A DNA stretch of 64,000 bases from Chryseolinea serpens. Lineage in GTDB: Bacteria; Bacteroidota; Bacteroidia; Cytophagales; Cyclobacteriaceae. The stretch is from positions 1,674,001 to 1,738,000 of the forward strand of contig NZ_FQWQ01000001.1 of the NCBI RefSeq assembly GCF_900129725.1, written 5' to 3'. The position numbers and the translations under genes are program-made. The stretch's first letter is position 1, and every line of letters starts with the position of its first letter. The notes beneath the pieces were generated by a model, which was not told where the DNA came from, did no database searches, and saw nothing but the letters and a program-made list of their open reading frames with translations. Positions 35,883-45,739 of this stretch are shown piece after piece.

Positions 35883-36890
35883 ATGGACTTTGGAAAAGTA
35901 GAGAACGAAGACATCAGCCAGGTGGACTTCCGCCTGCCTCCCGATGCGGAAGGCACTGGCACGACCCTGAAAAAAAATAAAGCATTGGGTCACACACCCC
36001 AGATCTTTGTGGGCTGCGCCAAGTGGGGCCGCAAAGATTGGGTGGGAAAGATCTATCCCCTCAAAACCAAAGAGGCAGATTTTCTGAACCACTACGCAAA
36101 ACATTTCAACTGCATCGAGCTGAACGCCACCTTCTACCGCATGCCCACATTTTCCCAAACACAAGGCTGGGCCGCCAAGGTGGGCGACGACTTCAGGTTC
36201 TGTCCTAAATTCACCGACCAAATCACGCACATCAAAAGATTGAAGGATGTGAAGGAACAAACCGACCGGTTCCTGGAAGGCGTTAGCGGTTTCGGTAAAA
36301 AACTGGGCCCGCTTTTTCTCATGCCACACCCCAGCATGCCTCCCAAAACGCTGGACACCCTGGAAGCCTTTATCCAATCGCTGCCTAAAGACCTCCAACT
36401 GTTCGTGGAACTGCGCCACCCACAATGGTTCAGCGAGCCGGAAGCCAACGCGGCCGTATTCAACATGCTGGAACGAAACCGTGCGGGCTCCATCATCACG
36501 GATGCTTCTGGCAGAAGGGATTGCGTGCACATGCATCTTTCTACCCCCGAAGCCTTCATCCGCTTCGTCGGCAACGGCCTCCACCCCACTGACTATACGC
36601 GCATCGACGATTGGGTGCAACGCATCAAGGTTTGGATGGAGCAGGGCATCGACAGGGTCTATTTTTTTATGCACCAGCACGATGAACTGCACTCGCCCGA
36701 GCTTAGCAAATACCTCATCCAGCAACTCAATAAACATTGCGGCACGAAAATCCCCGAACCCATTTTTGTAGAAGATATCGGGCCCGCAAAGGATCTGTTT
36801 GGCGATGCGCCGCCCACAAAGAAACCGGCGGCCAGGAAGGAAACGCCGGCAAAGAAGGCTCCCACAAAAAAGGCAGCCCCGAAATCATGA
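35883..36890 (+). CDS. DUF72 (YecE-like) protein with basic tail
   Basis: A TIM-barrel family of unknown function. Visible motifs are FVGCAKWGRKDWVGKIYP at the start, FNCIELNATFYRMPT, DFRFCPKFTDQITH, ELRHPQWF and YFFMHQHDELHSPEL. After residue 300 comes a Lys/Pro/Ala-rich tail with repeated TKK and PAKKA units, resembling nucleic-acid-binding tails of histone-like proteins. The length of 335 is about 60 more than a plain DUF72 protein. It ends at a bidirectional terminator. Confidence 0.85.
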   Translation: MDFGKVENEDISQVDFRLPPDAEGTGTTLKKNKALGHTPQIFVGCAKWGRKDWVGKIYPLKTKEADFLNHYAKHFNCIELNATFYRMPTFSQTQGWAAKVGDDFRFCPKFTDQITHIKRLKDVKEQTDRFLEGVSGFGKKLGPLFLMPHPSMPPKTLDTLEAFIQSLPKDLQLFVELRHPQWFSEPEANAAVFNMLERNRAGSIITDASGRRDCVHMHLSTPEAFIRFVGNGLHPTDYTRIDDWVQRIKVWMEQGIDRVYFFMHQHDELHSPELSKYLIQQLNKHCGTKIPEPIFVEDIGPAKDLFGDAPPTKKPAARKETPAKKAPTKKAAPKS

Positions 36891-36907
36891 CTCCTCCTTG
36901 TTCAAAA

Positions 36908-36950
36908 TGAAAACGCCTTCCCGCATGGCTTCACACGGAAAGGCGTTTCA
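36908..36950. terminator. Bidirectional intrinsic terminator
   Basis: The stem AAACGCCTT (36911-36919) with AAGGCGTTT (36940-36948) is extended inward by CCG/CGG. It has A-rich and T-rich flanks and lies between the convergent DUF72 and FG-GAP genes. Confidence 0.82.
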
Positions 36951-36967
36951 TCTTTTATTTCTTAAAA

Positions 36968-39900
36968 CTAGATCGCGGCCAGCGACACCTTTCGGGATTT
37001 CCCCGAAGCATCGTAGATCATTACCTCTTTTACTTTAGGCGACACCGACAGCTTGCGCGAAGATTGCGACAAGTATCCCGCACCATAATAAAATTCGACG
37101 CGTTGCTTCCGGCCATCCTCCAAGGTCAGCTCGGCCCAACGATCGGCCGGCTCGACCGATATCACCCGCATGGGCACGACCCGTTTTTGTGTGAACACCG
37201 CCAGGCTGTCGCGGTTTTGCGAGGCCAGGAAGATCTCGTTGTTTTTTGCACCATACAATTTCACCAGTGCCTTCGTGTCGTGGGGCGTGTAGAAGCCGCT
37301 TTGTGCGGAAGGTAACGCGCGGAATCCACCCTTGCCATCGCCCAACAGCACAAGCCCCGTAAACGCATCGTAGCGGCCGATGAACACCTCGTTGCCATAG
37401 TCGTTGCCCACCATGACCACATCCACGTTTCCGTCGCCGTTCACATCGTCGGCCACGATGCCGTTAACCGGGGCTACCTGCACGATCGTGGGCAAGGCAT
37501 GCGCGGAGAAGGTGCCGTTGCCTTTGTTTTCGATGTAGCTGGAGGCCATATCGTTTGCATCCAGGATCATCGCGTCTTTCAGGTCGTCCGCGGTGAGCAC
37601 CTGATCGGCCGTGGCCTTGCTATATTGTTTGTAGCGGGAATATTTGTTACGGAACTTCGGGCTCTGCGAGTTCAATTCGTCCCAGAAGTGCACGGGATAT
37701 AATTTTTTCTCTTCGCTACCCATCGACACGCGCATGTAGCACGCGAGCACAGGATCCACGCTGCCGTTGCCATCGAAGTCTTTGGCAAAAAGTTTTAGCG
37801 GCGTTTCGGCGGTCACATCGAAGGCGTTGTTGTTGCCCAGGTTACCCAACACATAGTCTGTGTCCCCATCGTTGTCGAAGTCGGCGGCGGCGATGCTGTT
37901 CCACCAGCCTTTGTGTTGTTCAACACCGGAGGCCTCTACTTTCGCCAGTTTTTTGCCATCATTTTTGAAAAAGGTTGGCGCCATGAATTCGCCGACCACC
38001 AGCAAATCTTCTTTTCCGTCTTTGTCGTAGTCGGTCCACAAGGCGTCGGTGATCATGCCGGCCAACTGCAAGGTCTCACTCACCTCTTTGGTCACGTCGG
38101 TGAACTTGCCCTTGTCGTTTCGCAACAGGTAGCTTTGGGGTGGTGTCGGATATTGCGAGGGAACTACCCGGCCACCTACGAAAAGATCGAGGTCGCCGTC
38201 ACCGTCAAAATCGGCGGCGCGTACGCAGGAGCCACTGGCTTTCGTTTCCGGAAGGGCATCTTTGCTTTGTGTAAAGCCGCCTTTTCCGTTGTTGAGATAC
38301 AATCGATCCTGATAAGCTGTGGCATCGGCCTCACCTTCCCAGCTACCGCTCACAATGTAGAGGTCCAGATCGTGGTCGTTGTCGGCATCGAACAATAATA
38401 GACCTTCATCCTCTTCGGGCTTGCGTTCGTCTTTTTCGTTTTTCATCGTCGGCGAAAAGGTGCCATCGGGTTTCTGAAGATATACCTGCGCGTTTTGGTG
38501 CGTCGATCCTCCAATGATAAAATCCTCCCGTCCGTCGCCATTCACATCGCCCACGGACAAACCGGGGCCCGCTTGCGAAAACTTATGGGGAATCGTGCGC
38601 TGAAGATTGAAGTCGATAAAATCTTCCTCAGGATGTTTAAATAAAATATTAAGCTTCTTCCCGCTCTTTTGGAACAACGTTTCCGCCATGGCGGGTGCTG
38701 CCGTCTTCACTCCCTCCTTTTTATCCGGTGCATAAGCAATCGTGATCACCTGGTTGGTCTTCACATCGCGCACGCGTTGCGTACCTCCGTCGGGCCATTC
38801 CACGACCACAGAATCAACCGAAGCCGTCGAGTCGAGCCCAAAGTGCAGGGTCTCCTCCACCGACGACAGGAAGCCGCGATAGACCGACTCCTCACTGTAT
38901 TGTAATTTACCACCACCATAGTGAAGCGTCACTTTCGCGCCGATGCCGGCAGGGTTCTTTTCCGTTCCCTTTAACTTGACGCGAAGGAAGTTCATCTTGC
39001 TTTTCTTTTCCTTTCCGGCGTACAGGGTGTTTTCATACAACAACGCTTTATCGTTGATGCTGTTCACGATGTAGTCCAGGTCACCGTCGTTGTCAAGATC
39101 CGCAAATGCGGCGCCGTTGGAGAACGATGGTTTGTCGAGGCCCCACGTTTTGCTTACGTCGCTAAAGGTGAGGTCACCATTGTTCTTAAAGGCATAGTTG
39201 GGAATGCGCACGATGGGTATGGAATCGATCAGGCTGCGGTTGCTGGCAATGTTGCCCACGTCGGCACGATAGTTGGCAAAGTCCTTGTCGGTAATGTCTT
39301 TGGGAAAACCGTTGGTGATGATGAGGTCCTTGTTGCCGTCGTTGTCGAAATCGGCAAACAATGGCGACCAGCTCCACTCGGTCTGATAGACACCCGAGAG
39401 CTCGCCCACCTCGCTGAACTTGATGTGCTTATCGGCACCGTTGTTCAACTGCAACATATTCCGAACGTACTGGTATTCGTATTTAAACTTTTCGTTGTTC
39501 AAATAGTTCTGATAGCTTTTGTTGCCGATGGTTGTTTTTTTCCGGTCGCTGGTTTCCGGCAACATGTCGAGCGTGATGATCTCGGGCAAGCCGTCGTTGT
39601 TGATGTCGGCCGCATCGTTGCCCATGGAAAACTGGCTGCTGTGGCCGATGTAGTCGGCGGTGGCGTTTGTGAATTTTCCGTTTTGTTGATTGATATACAA
39701 GATGTCGTTCGACAAATAATCATTGGACACATAAATGTCGGGCCATCCGTCTTTGTTCACGTCGCTGATGGCCAGGCCCAGGCCAAATCCTTCCCACAGA
39801 ATGCCCGCTTCCAGCGTCACGTCTGTGAAGGTGCCGTTGCCTTCGTTCCGGTAAAGCTTGTCGTTGTTGGGTGACGAGCCATCGGTGATCTTTGGCCGGT

Positions 39901-40534
39901 AGTTGGTGGGCATGTTGTTGATCTTTTCGTTCACCAGCACGTAGAGATCCAGGTCTCCGTCGCGGTCATAATCGAAAAAGGCGGCCATCACGCTGTGACC
40001 GCTGTAATCGATCTTGTAGTCAGCGGCCATTTCCTTGAACGTGGGCTCTCCATTCTTGCTCGCCCCTTGATTTACCAGGAGCATATTCTTCCGCATTTCC
40101 GGGTCGGGATTTGCCGTGGCGCAAACGTAGACATCCATCCATCCGTCGTTGTTGATGTCCACCACGGCCACACCCTGGTTCCAGCGGCCTTTCTTTCCGT
40201 TCACATTGGCATTTTCCGTGATGTCCTTGAATTTAAACCCGCCCTGGTTCAGGTAGAGCCGGTTGGGCACCTGGTTTCCGCTAAAAAAAACATCCTGCAG
40301 GCCGTCGTTATTGAAATCCGCGACGCCTACGCCCCCACCGTTGTAGATGTATTCGTAGGTGAAAATGTTAAAACTGTCGGACTCCGCTACCGTATTGACA
40401 AACTCGATCCCTGTGTCTTCGGGAGATCTCAATTGAAAGAGTGCGTTGGGATTAGAACCGGTTTTCGTACACTGTGTCAGCAGCAAACAGGCAACCGAGA
40501 GGAGGATCGTGCCCTGCAAAAGGTTTTTTCTCAT
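36968..40534 (-). CDS. Large FG-GAP/VCBS-repeat lipoprotein with ASPIC/UnbV domain
   Basis: 1188 residues from the ATG at 40534 (a TTG-started extension to 40561 is unlikely). The signal peptide has a lipobox cysteine (LLTQC). Many Asp-rich beta-propeller repeats of the form DxNxDGxxDxxV (for example NNDGWMDVYVC, NKDGWPDIYVS, DGDGDLDLFVG) probably bind Ca. An ASPIC/UnbV domain is in the middle (about 530-615, AKVTLHYGGGKLQYSEESVYRGF through VVEWPDGG). It is presumably displayed on the cell surface. Such proteins regularly accompany SusC/SusD pairs, as here, but their ligand is unknown. A terminator separates it from the upstream SusD. Confidence 0.9.
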   Translation of the reverse strand: MRKNLLQGTILLSVACLLLTQCTKTGSNPNALFQLRSPEDTGIEFVNTVAESDSFNIFTYEYIYNGGGVGVADFNNDGLQDVFFSGNQVPNRLYLNQGGFKFKDITENANVNGKKGRWNQGVAVVDINNDGWMDVYVCATANPDPEMRKNMLLVNQGASKNGEPTFKEMAADYKIDYSGHSVMAAFFDYDRDGDLDLYVLVNEKINNMPTNYRPKITDGSSPNNDKLYRNEGNGTFTDVTLEAGILWEGFGLGLAISDVNKDGWPDIYVSNDYLSNDILYINQQNGKFTNATADYIGHSSQFSMGNDAADINNDGLPEIITLDMLPETSDRKKTTIGNKSYQNYLNNEKFKYEYQYVRNMLQLNNGADKHIKFSEVGELSGVYQTEWSWSPLFADFDNDGNKDLIITNGFPKDITDKDFANYRADVGNIASNRSLIDSIPIVRIPNYAFKNNGDLTFSDVSKTWGLDKPSFSNGAAFADLDNDGDLDYIVNSINDKALLYENTLYAGKEKKSKMNFLRVKLKGTEKNPAGIGAKVTLHYGGGKLQYSEESVYRGFLSSVEETLHFGLDSTASVDSVVVEWPDGGTQRVRDVKTNQVITIAYAPDKKEGVKTAAPAMAETLFQKSGKKLNILFKHPEEDFIDFNLQRTIPHKFSQAGPGLSVGDVNGDGREDFIIGGSTHQNAQVYLQKPDGTFSPTMKNEKDERKPEEDEGLLLFDADNDHDLDLYIVSGSWEGEADATAYQDRLYLNNGKGGFTQSKDALPETKASGSCVRAADFDGDGDLDLFVGGRVVPSQYPTPPQSYLLRNDKGKFTDVTKEVSETLQLAGMITDALWTDYDKDGKEDLLVVGEFMAPTFFKNDGKKLAKVEASGVEQHKGWWNSIAAADFDNDGDTDYVLGNLGNNNAFDVTAETPLKLFAKDFDGNGSVDPVLACYMRVSMGSEEKKLYPVHFWDELNSQSPKFRNKYSRYKQYSKATADQVLTADDLKDAMILDANDMASSYIENKGNGTFSAHALPTIVQVAPVNGIVADDVNGDGNVDVVMVGNDYGNEVFIGRYDAFTGLVLLGDGKGGFRALPSAQSGFYTPHDTKALVKLYGAKNNEIFLASQNRDSLAVFTQKRVVPMRVISVEPADRWAELTLEDGRKQRVEFYYGAGYLSQSSRKLSVSPKVKEVMIYDASGKSRKVSLAAI

Positions 40535-40544
40535 AGGGTATACA

Positions 40545-40579
40545 TAAAAAAGTAAGGCCAATTTACATTGGCCTTACTT
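40545..40579 (-). terminator. Intrinsic terminator between SusD and the FG-GAP gene
   Basis: A 12-bp perfect stem (AAGTAAGGCCAA 40550-40561 with TTGGCCTTACTT 40568-40579) with a 6-nt loop; on the minus strand the T-run follows at once. It lies within 15 bp of the next start, so it may set a lower level of read-through into the FG-GAP gene. Confidence 0.88.
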
Positions 40580-40600
40580 AAAATCAGATAATTAAATCAA

Positions 40601-42439
40601 TTAATATCCAGGGTTCTGCTTCAGGACATCCGGAGTTTGGATATCGATCTGTGCCTGAGGGATGGGCAAAAACTCATCCTGGCCAGCAGTGTACTTGGCA
40701 CCCGAGAAGGCTCCGGAAGGGATCTTCGGCGACTCATAAGTGAGGTACGCATTGATCTCATCGGCAGCGTAGTTAGGCGTCGTGCCAGTGCTCCAACGCA
40801 CGAGGTCGAAGAAGCGGTGACCTTCACCCGACAGCTCCAGTTTGCGCTCGAAGCGGATGGCTTCGCGAGCATCGGCTGCGGTACCGAAATCAGCGGCAGT
40901 ATACAGGTCGACTTCATACAGCGTAGCATCTTGGGTGTAGTCCATGATGGGCTTTTCGTAGTCGTTACCACCCGCTGCCAACGGAGTGAATCCGGTGACA
41001 ACACCTTTCACAAAGTCAGAAGGGTTTTGCGCACGGGCACGAATCATGTTTACATAGTCCATGGCCTTGGTCAACGAACCGCCAGCGGCTTCTACTTCAG
41101 CTTCCGCGGCCATCAGCAACACATCGGCAAAGCGGATGATGTTTACGTTGATGGCGGTGTAGCCGGGAGTCCACGAGCTGTTGTCTTGCAAGCTACCTTT
41201 ATCGGTCTTGTAGTACACATACTTCTTGGTTTGATAAGGGCCAGCGTTAGGTTGGTTGCGGATCCAGGCTTTGCCGGGGAAAGGCTTCCAATCCAGGTAT
41301 TGCACATAGCGACGACCAAGGGTGTGATCCAAACGGGGATCTACAGGGCCGGGATCGGTTGTGAAGGCATCCTTAGATTCCAATCCCATGTCGGTGATCA
41401 ACTGGTTTGCACCGGTGTTATAGGCATGAGCCTTCAAAGGAAGACCATTTTCCGTACGGAAGGAGTTACCCATTTCGAACGTAGGCTGGAAGAACGAGCA
41501 GCAGTTACCAGGACCGTCAGCACCTGTGTTATAGGGCCAGTTCAAGTCGAATTCAGGGTTGGCGTTGTTCACGCTACCGGTGTTGGCGGCCGATTGATAC
41601 GCCCAAACAGACTCCGAATTGTTATCATTGGCAGCTCTGAACACATCGCTGAATTTAGCTTGCAATTTATATGCATCGCCTTTTGTGGTCTTGCCATTGG
41701 CAATCACATCGTCGAACAATGCCTTCGCAGCGTCAAACTTCTTCTCATACAAGAGGATCTTGGCCATGTAGGCTTTAGCAGCCCATACGTTCACGCGACC
41801 AAGTTCGGTCCAGGTTTCAGGCAGGTTGTCGATGGCAAATTGCATGTCGGCTTCGATCATCGGATAGAGATCTTTGTCGTTGCCAACCAATTCAATGCCC
41901 TTCTGATAGTCAACCGTTTCGTCTACATAAGGCGTGTTGTTGAAGCCTCTCTTCAATTCGAAATAGAAGTGTGCTCTTAAGAAGCGAACTTGTGCTTCTA
42001 CCAGAACTTTCTTTGCTTCGATTGCGGCAGAACCGTTGGCGTCTGTTTTCGCGAGGATCCGCATGGTGGCATTGGCACGAGCCACACCTTCATACAAACC
42101 GTTGTATTTATCGCTGATGACACCTTGTGTTGCCTGCGCTTCAAAACGCTGGATCGGGTTGATGTCAGAGTAGTCACCAGGGTCAGTACCCTTGTTGTTC
42201 TCACCACCTCTAATGCTACCCCACACCCAGTTGGAAGGGCTGGCCATCCGGTTTCCCCGGCCGTTGACTTGCGAATAAACTGCAATTAAAGAGGCTTCGA
42301 TACCTTGAGGCGTAGCGAGCAGGTCCTCGTTCAACGTCCCCGTGGGTTTCACTTCCAGGAAGCTATCCTTGCAAGCATATAGCAAGAGCACTGCTAAAAG
42401 TACCGATGCTAACGCTCTTGTTTTAAGTGTATTTTTCAT
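40601..42439 (-). CDS. RagB/SusD-family nutrient-binding lipoprotein
   Basis: 612 residues. The lipobox cysteine is at residue 23 (LLLYAC), then FLEVKPTGTLNEDLL, the typical SusD N-terminus. TPR-like helices run through the middle and the C-terminal RFERKLELSGEGHRFFDLVRW motif is the SusD/RagB signature. The mature protein caps the SusC channel and captures substrate at the surface. It lies 24 bp downstream of the susC stop. The substrate is unknown, as no degradative enzyme is encoded nearby. Confidence 0.95.
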   Translation of the reverse strand: MKNTLKTRALASVLLAVLLLYACKDSFLEVKPTGTLNEDLLATPQGIEASLIAVYSQVNGRGNRMASPSNWVWGSIRGGENNKGTDPGDYSDINPIQRFEAQATQGVISDKYNGLYEGVARANATMRILAKTDANGSAAIEAKKVLVEAQVRFLRAHFYFELKRGFNNTPYVDETVDYQKGIELVGNDKDLYPMIEADMQFAIDNLPETWTELGRVNVWAAKAYMAKILLYEKKFDAAKALFDDVIANGKTTKGDAYKLQAKFSDVFRAANDNNSESVWAYQSAANTGSVNNANPEFDLNWPYNTGADGPGNCCSFFQPTFEMGNSFRTENGLPLKAHAYNTGANQLITDMGLESKDAFTTDPGPVDPRLDHTLGRRYVQYLDWKPFPGKAWIRNQPNAGPYQTKKYVYYKTDKGSLQDNSSWTPGYTAINVNIIRFADVLLMAAEAEVEAAGGSLTKAMDYVNMIRARAQNPSDFVKGVVTGFTPLAAGGNDYEKPIMDYTQDATLYEVDLYTAADFGTAADAREAIRFERKLELSGEGHRFFDLVRWSTGTTPNYAADEINAYLTYESPKIPSGAFSGAKYTAGQDEFLPIPQAQIDIQTPDVLKQNPGY

Positions 42440-42463
42440 AGCTGTTTTTCTTGTTTATTTTAC

Positions 42464-45400
42464 TTAGAACGCCAGGTTCAAGCCGGCTGTATAACCTCTG
42501 GTTACAGGATAGTTTCCTACATCGATACCGAAGTTGGTATCAGCAGCACCACCTACGGCAGGGTCTAAGCCTTTGTAGCCGGTGATCGTGAACAGGTTGT
42601 TACCAGAAATAAACAGACGCAGTTTCGTCATCTTCAGTCTTTCCAATACAGCGGTCGGCAGGTTGTAACCGAGGGTTATGTTTTGCAGACGGAGGAAAGA
42701 ACCGTTTTCTACGTAGAATGAGCTAGACTGGGTGTTCGTGCTGAAGTTTGAAGCCGATTCAAATACAGGGATTTTACCACCGGTGTTGGTGGGCGTCCAA
42801 GAATCTTTCACACGGTTGCTGATGGCAGCACCTTGGAAGGAAGGATAGAAATCGGTGAACCACTTCGACTGGTTGAAGATCTTGTTGCCCAGGGAGGTAT
42901 ACAAGTATGCAACGAGGTCAAAGTTTTTGTAGCGCAAAGTAAAGTTGAAACCACCGGTGAACTTAGGCACAGGGCTACCGATGAACGTTCTGTCGGCAGC
43001 GTCGATCTTGCCATCGTTGTTGATGTCCTTGTAGCGGAAGCGGCCAGGAGCAGCACCGTCTTGGGTGGCAGCCGAGCTAACTTCTTCTGCATTGTGGAAC
43101 AAACCTTGTACTTGGTAGCCAAAGAAAGCAGAGATCGACTGACCGAGTTGGTTACGGATCGGGTTGATACCTCTGAAGCCGGGGTTAACCGTCGTCATGT
43201 AGGTTTGTCCGTTACCGATCTCCGTGATCTCGTTGTGCAGGAAGCTACCGTTCAAAGCGATTTCATAGGCCAATCCCGAGGTGATATTTCCTTTGTTGCC
43301 CAAGAAGATATCGATACCCTTGTTTGTCATTTTTGCTACGTTAACAAACGGAACGGCTGCCTGGTAACCCACTGTTGCGGGCAGGGGCAATTGATACAGC
43401 AGGTCTTTGGTATCTTTTTTCCAGAAGTCGATGATCACGTCCAGTTTGCCACCGAACAATTGACCGTCGATACCGATGTTGCTAGTCAACACCGTTTCCC
43501 ATTTCGTGTCGGCGTTACCGATGTTGGTACGGTAGTAACCGGTGGTCGATCCGTTGGAACCGGCAATGTCATACGAGGATTGTCCTACGCTTCCACCGTA
43601 CAGGTACGATTGGTTGTAGATGTTGGATTGTACGATGGAGTTGGAGTTACCCATAGCACCGTAACCACCGCGGATCTTCAAGTCGCTGACGAAAGGAACC
43701 GATTGCATAAAGCCTTCGGAAGAGATACGCCATGCTGCGGAAACAGCGGGGAACGTACCGTAGCGGTTGTTAGGACCGAATACAGACGAACCGTCACGAC
43801 GGATAACACCGGTGATGATGTATTTTTCCTTGAAAGCATATTTCACTTGTCCGAAGTACGAAGAGAAGTTCGCACCGGGATACTTGCCACCGTTGGCCTG
43901 GCGGGAATTGGTGTTCGTCATGTTGATGAACGCGGGATCCCACGAGAAGGGGTTCAAACCGGATTGCGTGTCATCCCATCCTGAACCGGTGTTCAAGGCT
44001 TCCTGACCTACGAGGACATCCAAAGCATGATCGCCAAAAGTTTTCTTGTAGTTGATGGTGTTGGTGAAGGTCCAGCTCAAGCTGTAGCCTTGTCCTTGGC
44101 TGAATTGGTACGAGGAGTTGTTTTCGGAGTTCTCATACTGCCAGCGGCTGTAGTTGTGGTAGCTGTAGCTGTTGTAAGCACCACCGATGCTCGTGCGAGC
44201 GGTCAGGCCGGGGATGATGTCCCATTCCAAATAAGTATTACCAAAGCCTTGTACCTGGAAACCTGTGTTGTTGGCTTGACCATCGCGGTTAGCCACAGGG
44301 TTTCTCGGGTTGTTGAAGCCTTTTGCAGCGGTTCCGGCATAACCTCCGAATTCATCATAGATCGGGATGATCGAAGGCATACGGAAGGCCGACAAGATGT
44401 CGTTTTCATCTGCAGAGATACCTTGTCCACCACCTGCACCGGAGAGACCCAGTTTAGAGAGGTAGGTAAACTGCATGTTTTCACCAAAACGCAGGTTGGG
44501 AAGCACATCGAATTCAGAGTTAGCACGGAGGGCATAACGCTTGAAGTCGTTGTTCTTCAAAATACCTTTTTGGTTTTGTTGGCTCAAGCCGATGTAGAAA
44601 CGGTGTGTTTCTCCACCGCCGCTTACGCCGATGGTTTGTCTCATCACAGGAGCGGTACGCATGATGGCTTTATACCAGTCTGTACCTTCCTTATTTGCTT
44701 TTACTACCTGATAGATCGAACCGTTGCGGGGATCTACGTTGTATTTCAATTTTTCAGCAGCCAAATCAACAGTGCCCACTACGCCGGCAGTACCGCCAAC
44801 GTTAATATAGTCCGGAATCACAGGAGTTGCTCCTGTTCCAAACTGAGGGTGTTTAAATTTTGCGATTGCAGCAGCATAATCTACGGCTCTGCCATCAGCA
44901 GCGGCATTAGCCGTTTCTGTATTCTTGATGGCATTCCAGGTCCAGTCTGCGAAATCCTGAGGATTCATCATGCTCAGGCCTTTGCCGGCTGTGGCAAAAC
45001 CAAACATGTTATCAAAGGTAACGTTCAGCTTTTGGCCTTTCTTACCTTTCTTAGTCGTATACACGATCACACCGGCAGCAGCACGCGCACCGTAGATGGA
45101 TGCGGAACCGGCGTCTTTCAATACGGTAGTCGTTTCGATGTCGTCAGGGTTCAGGAAGGAGATGTCCTGAGTCGGCACACCGTCTACAATGTAAAGGGGT
45201 TGGTTAGCACCAAAACCGCCAAAACCGCGAACGCGCACCTGGCTGGTAGTACCAGGTTGACCGTTGGAAATAACCGTTACACCGGCCACACGACCTTGCA
45301 ACAGCTGTTCAACGTTACCTGTAGGGGTAACGGTCAAATCTTTCGTCTTCACCGTAGAGACCGAACCGGTCAATTCGCGGCGTTTGTCAAAAGAGTAACC

Positions 45401-45739
45401 TGTCACAACCACTTCGTCCAGTGAAGTGAGGTCAGGTTGGAGATTCACTTCAACGTTTGTTTGTGTGCCCACTTGAACTTCTGTAGTTCCGTAGCCCACG
45501 AACGTGATCAAAAGAACGGCATCGTTGCCGGGAACAGACAAGCTGAATTTTCCTTCCGCGTCTGAAACCGTTCCTTTTGCAGTCCCTTTCAGGATAATGT
45601 TTACGCCGGGCATAAAATTCCCGCTTTCATCGGCTACAGTTCCTGTCACAACCCTTTCTTGTGCCAGGGCGACTGAGGCCAGCATTAGCATGACTGCCAA
45701 TGACAAACTCACCCTCTTGTAGAGTTTTTTCATAATCAT
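42464..45739 (-). CDS. SusC/RagA-family TonB-linked outer-membrane transporter
   Basis: 1091 residues. Signal peptide (SLSLAVMLMLASVALAQ), carboxypeptidase-like domain (about 27-105, VVTGTVADESGNFMPGVNI), the TonB-box-like DEVVVTGYS, the plug with LLQGRVAGVTVISNGQPG and VRVRGFGGFG, then the barrel ending in TAGLNLAF. Unlike the first SusC of the window it has no STN domain, and no FecI/FecR pair lies beside it, so it is probably not controlled by transmembrane signalling. The start may be either of two ATGs two codons apart. Confidence 0.95.
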   Translation of the reverse strand: MIMKKLYKRVSLSLAVMLMLASVALAQERVVTGTVADESGNFMPGVNIILKGTAKGTVSDAEGKFSLSVPGNDAVLLITFVGYGTTEVQVGTQTNVEVNLQPDLTSLDEVVVTGYSFDKRRELTGSVSTVKTKDLTVTPTGNVEQLLQGRVAGVTVISNGQPGTTSQVRVRGFGGFGANQPLYIVDGVPTQDISFLNPDDIETTTVLKDAGSASIYGARAAAGVIVYTTKKGKKGQKLNVTFDNMFGFATAGKGLSMMNPQDFADWTWNAIKNTETANAAADGRAVDYAAAIAKFKHPQFGTGATPVIPDYINVGGTAGVVGTVDLAAEKLKYNVDPRNGSIYQVVKANKEGTDWYKAIMRTAPVMRQTIGVSGGGETHRFYIGLSQQNQKGILKNNDFKRYALRANSEFDVLPNLRFGENMQFTYLSKLGLSGAGGGQGISADENDILSAFRMPSIIPIYDEFGGYAGTAAKGFNNPRNPVANRDGQANNTGFQVQGFGNTYLEWDIIPGLTARTSIGGAYNSYSYHNYSRWQYENSENNSSYQFSQGQGYSLSWTFTNTINYKKTFGDHALDVLVGQEALNTGSGWDDTQSGLNPFSWDPAFINMTNTNSRQANGGKYPGANFSSYFGQVKYAFKEKYIITGVIRRDGSSVFGPNNRYGTFPAVSAAWRISSEGFMQSVPFVSDLKIRGGYGAMGNSNSIVQSNIYNQSYLYGGSVGQSSYDIAGSNGSTTGYYRTNIGNADTKWETVLTSNIGIDGQLFGGKLDVIIDFWKKDTKDLLYQLPLPATVGYQAAVPFVNVAKMTNKGIDIFLGNKGNITSGLAYEIALNGSFLHNEITEIGNGQTYMTTVNPGFRGINPIRNQLGQSISAFFGYQVQGLFHNAEEVSSAATQDGAAPGRFRYKDINNDGKIDAADRTFIGSPVPKFTGGFNFTLRYKNFDLVAYLYTSLGNKIFNQSKWFTDFYPSFQGAAISNRVKDSWTPTNTGGKIPVFESASNFSTNTQSSSFYVENGSFLRLQNITLGYNLPTAVLERLKMTKLRLFISGNNLFTITGYKGLDPAVGGAADTNFGIDVGNYPVTRGYTAGLNLAF

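Noticed and set aside
40637-41980. 447-codon plus-strand frame
   Set aside because: Complement of the SusD gene; no recognisable family and implausible composition.
44027-45424. 465-codon plus-strand frame
   Set aside because: Antisense shadow of the SusC plug and barrel region.
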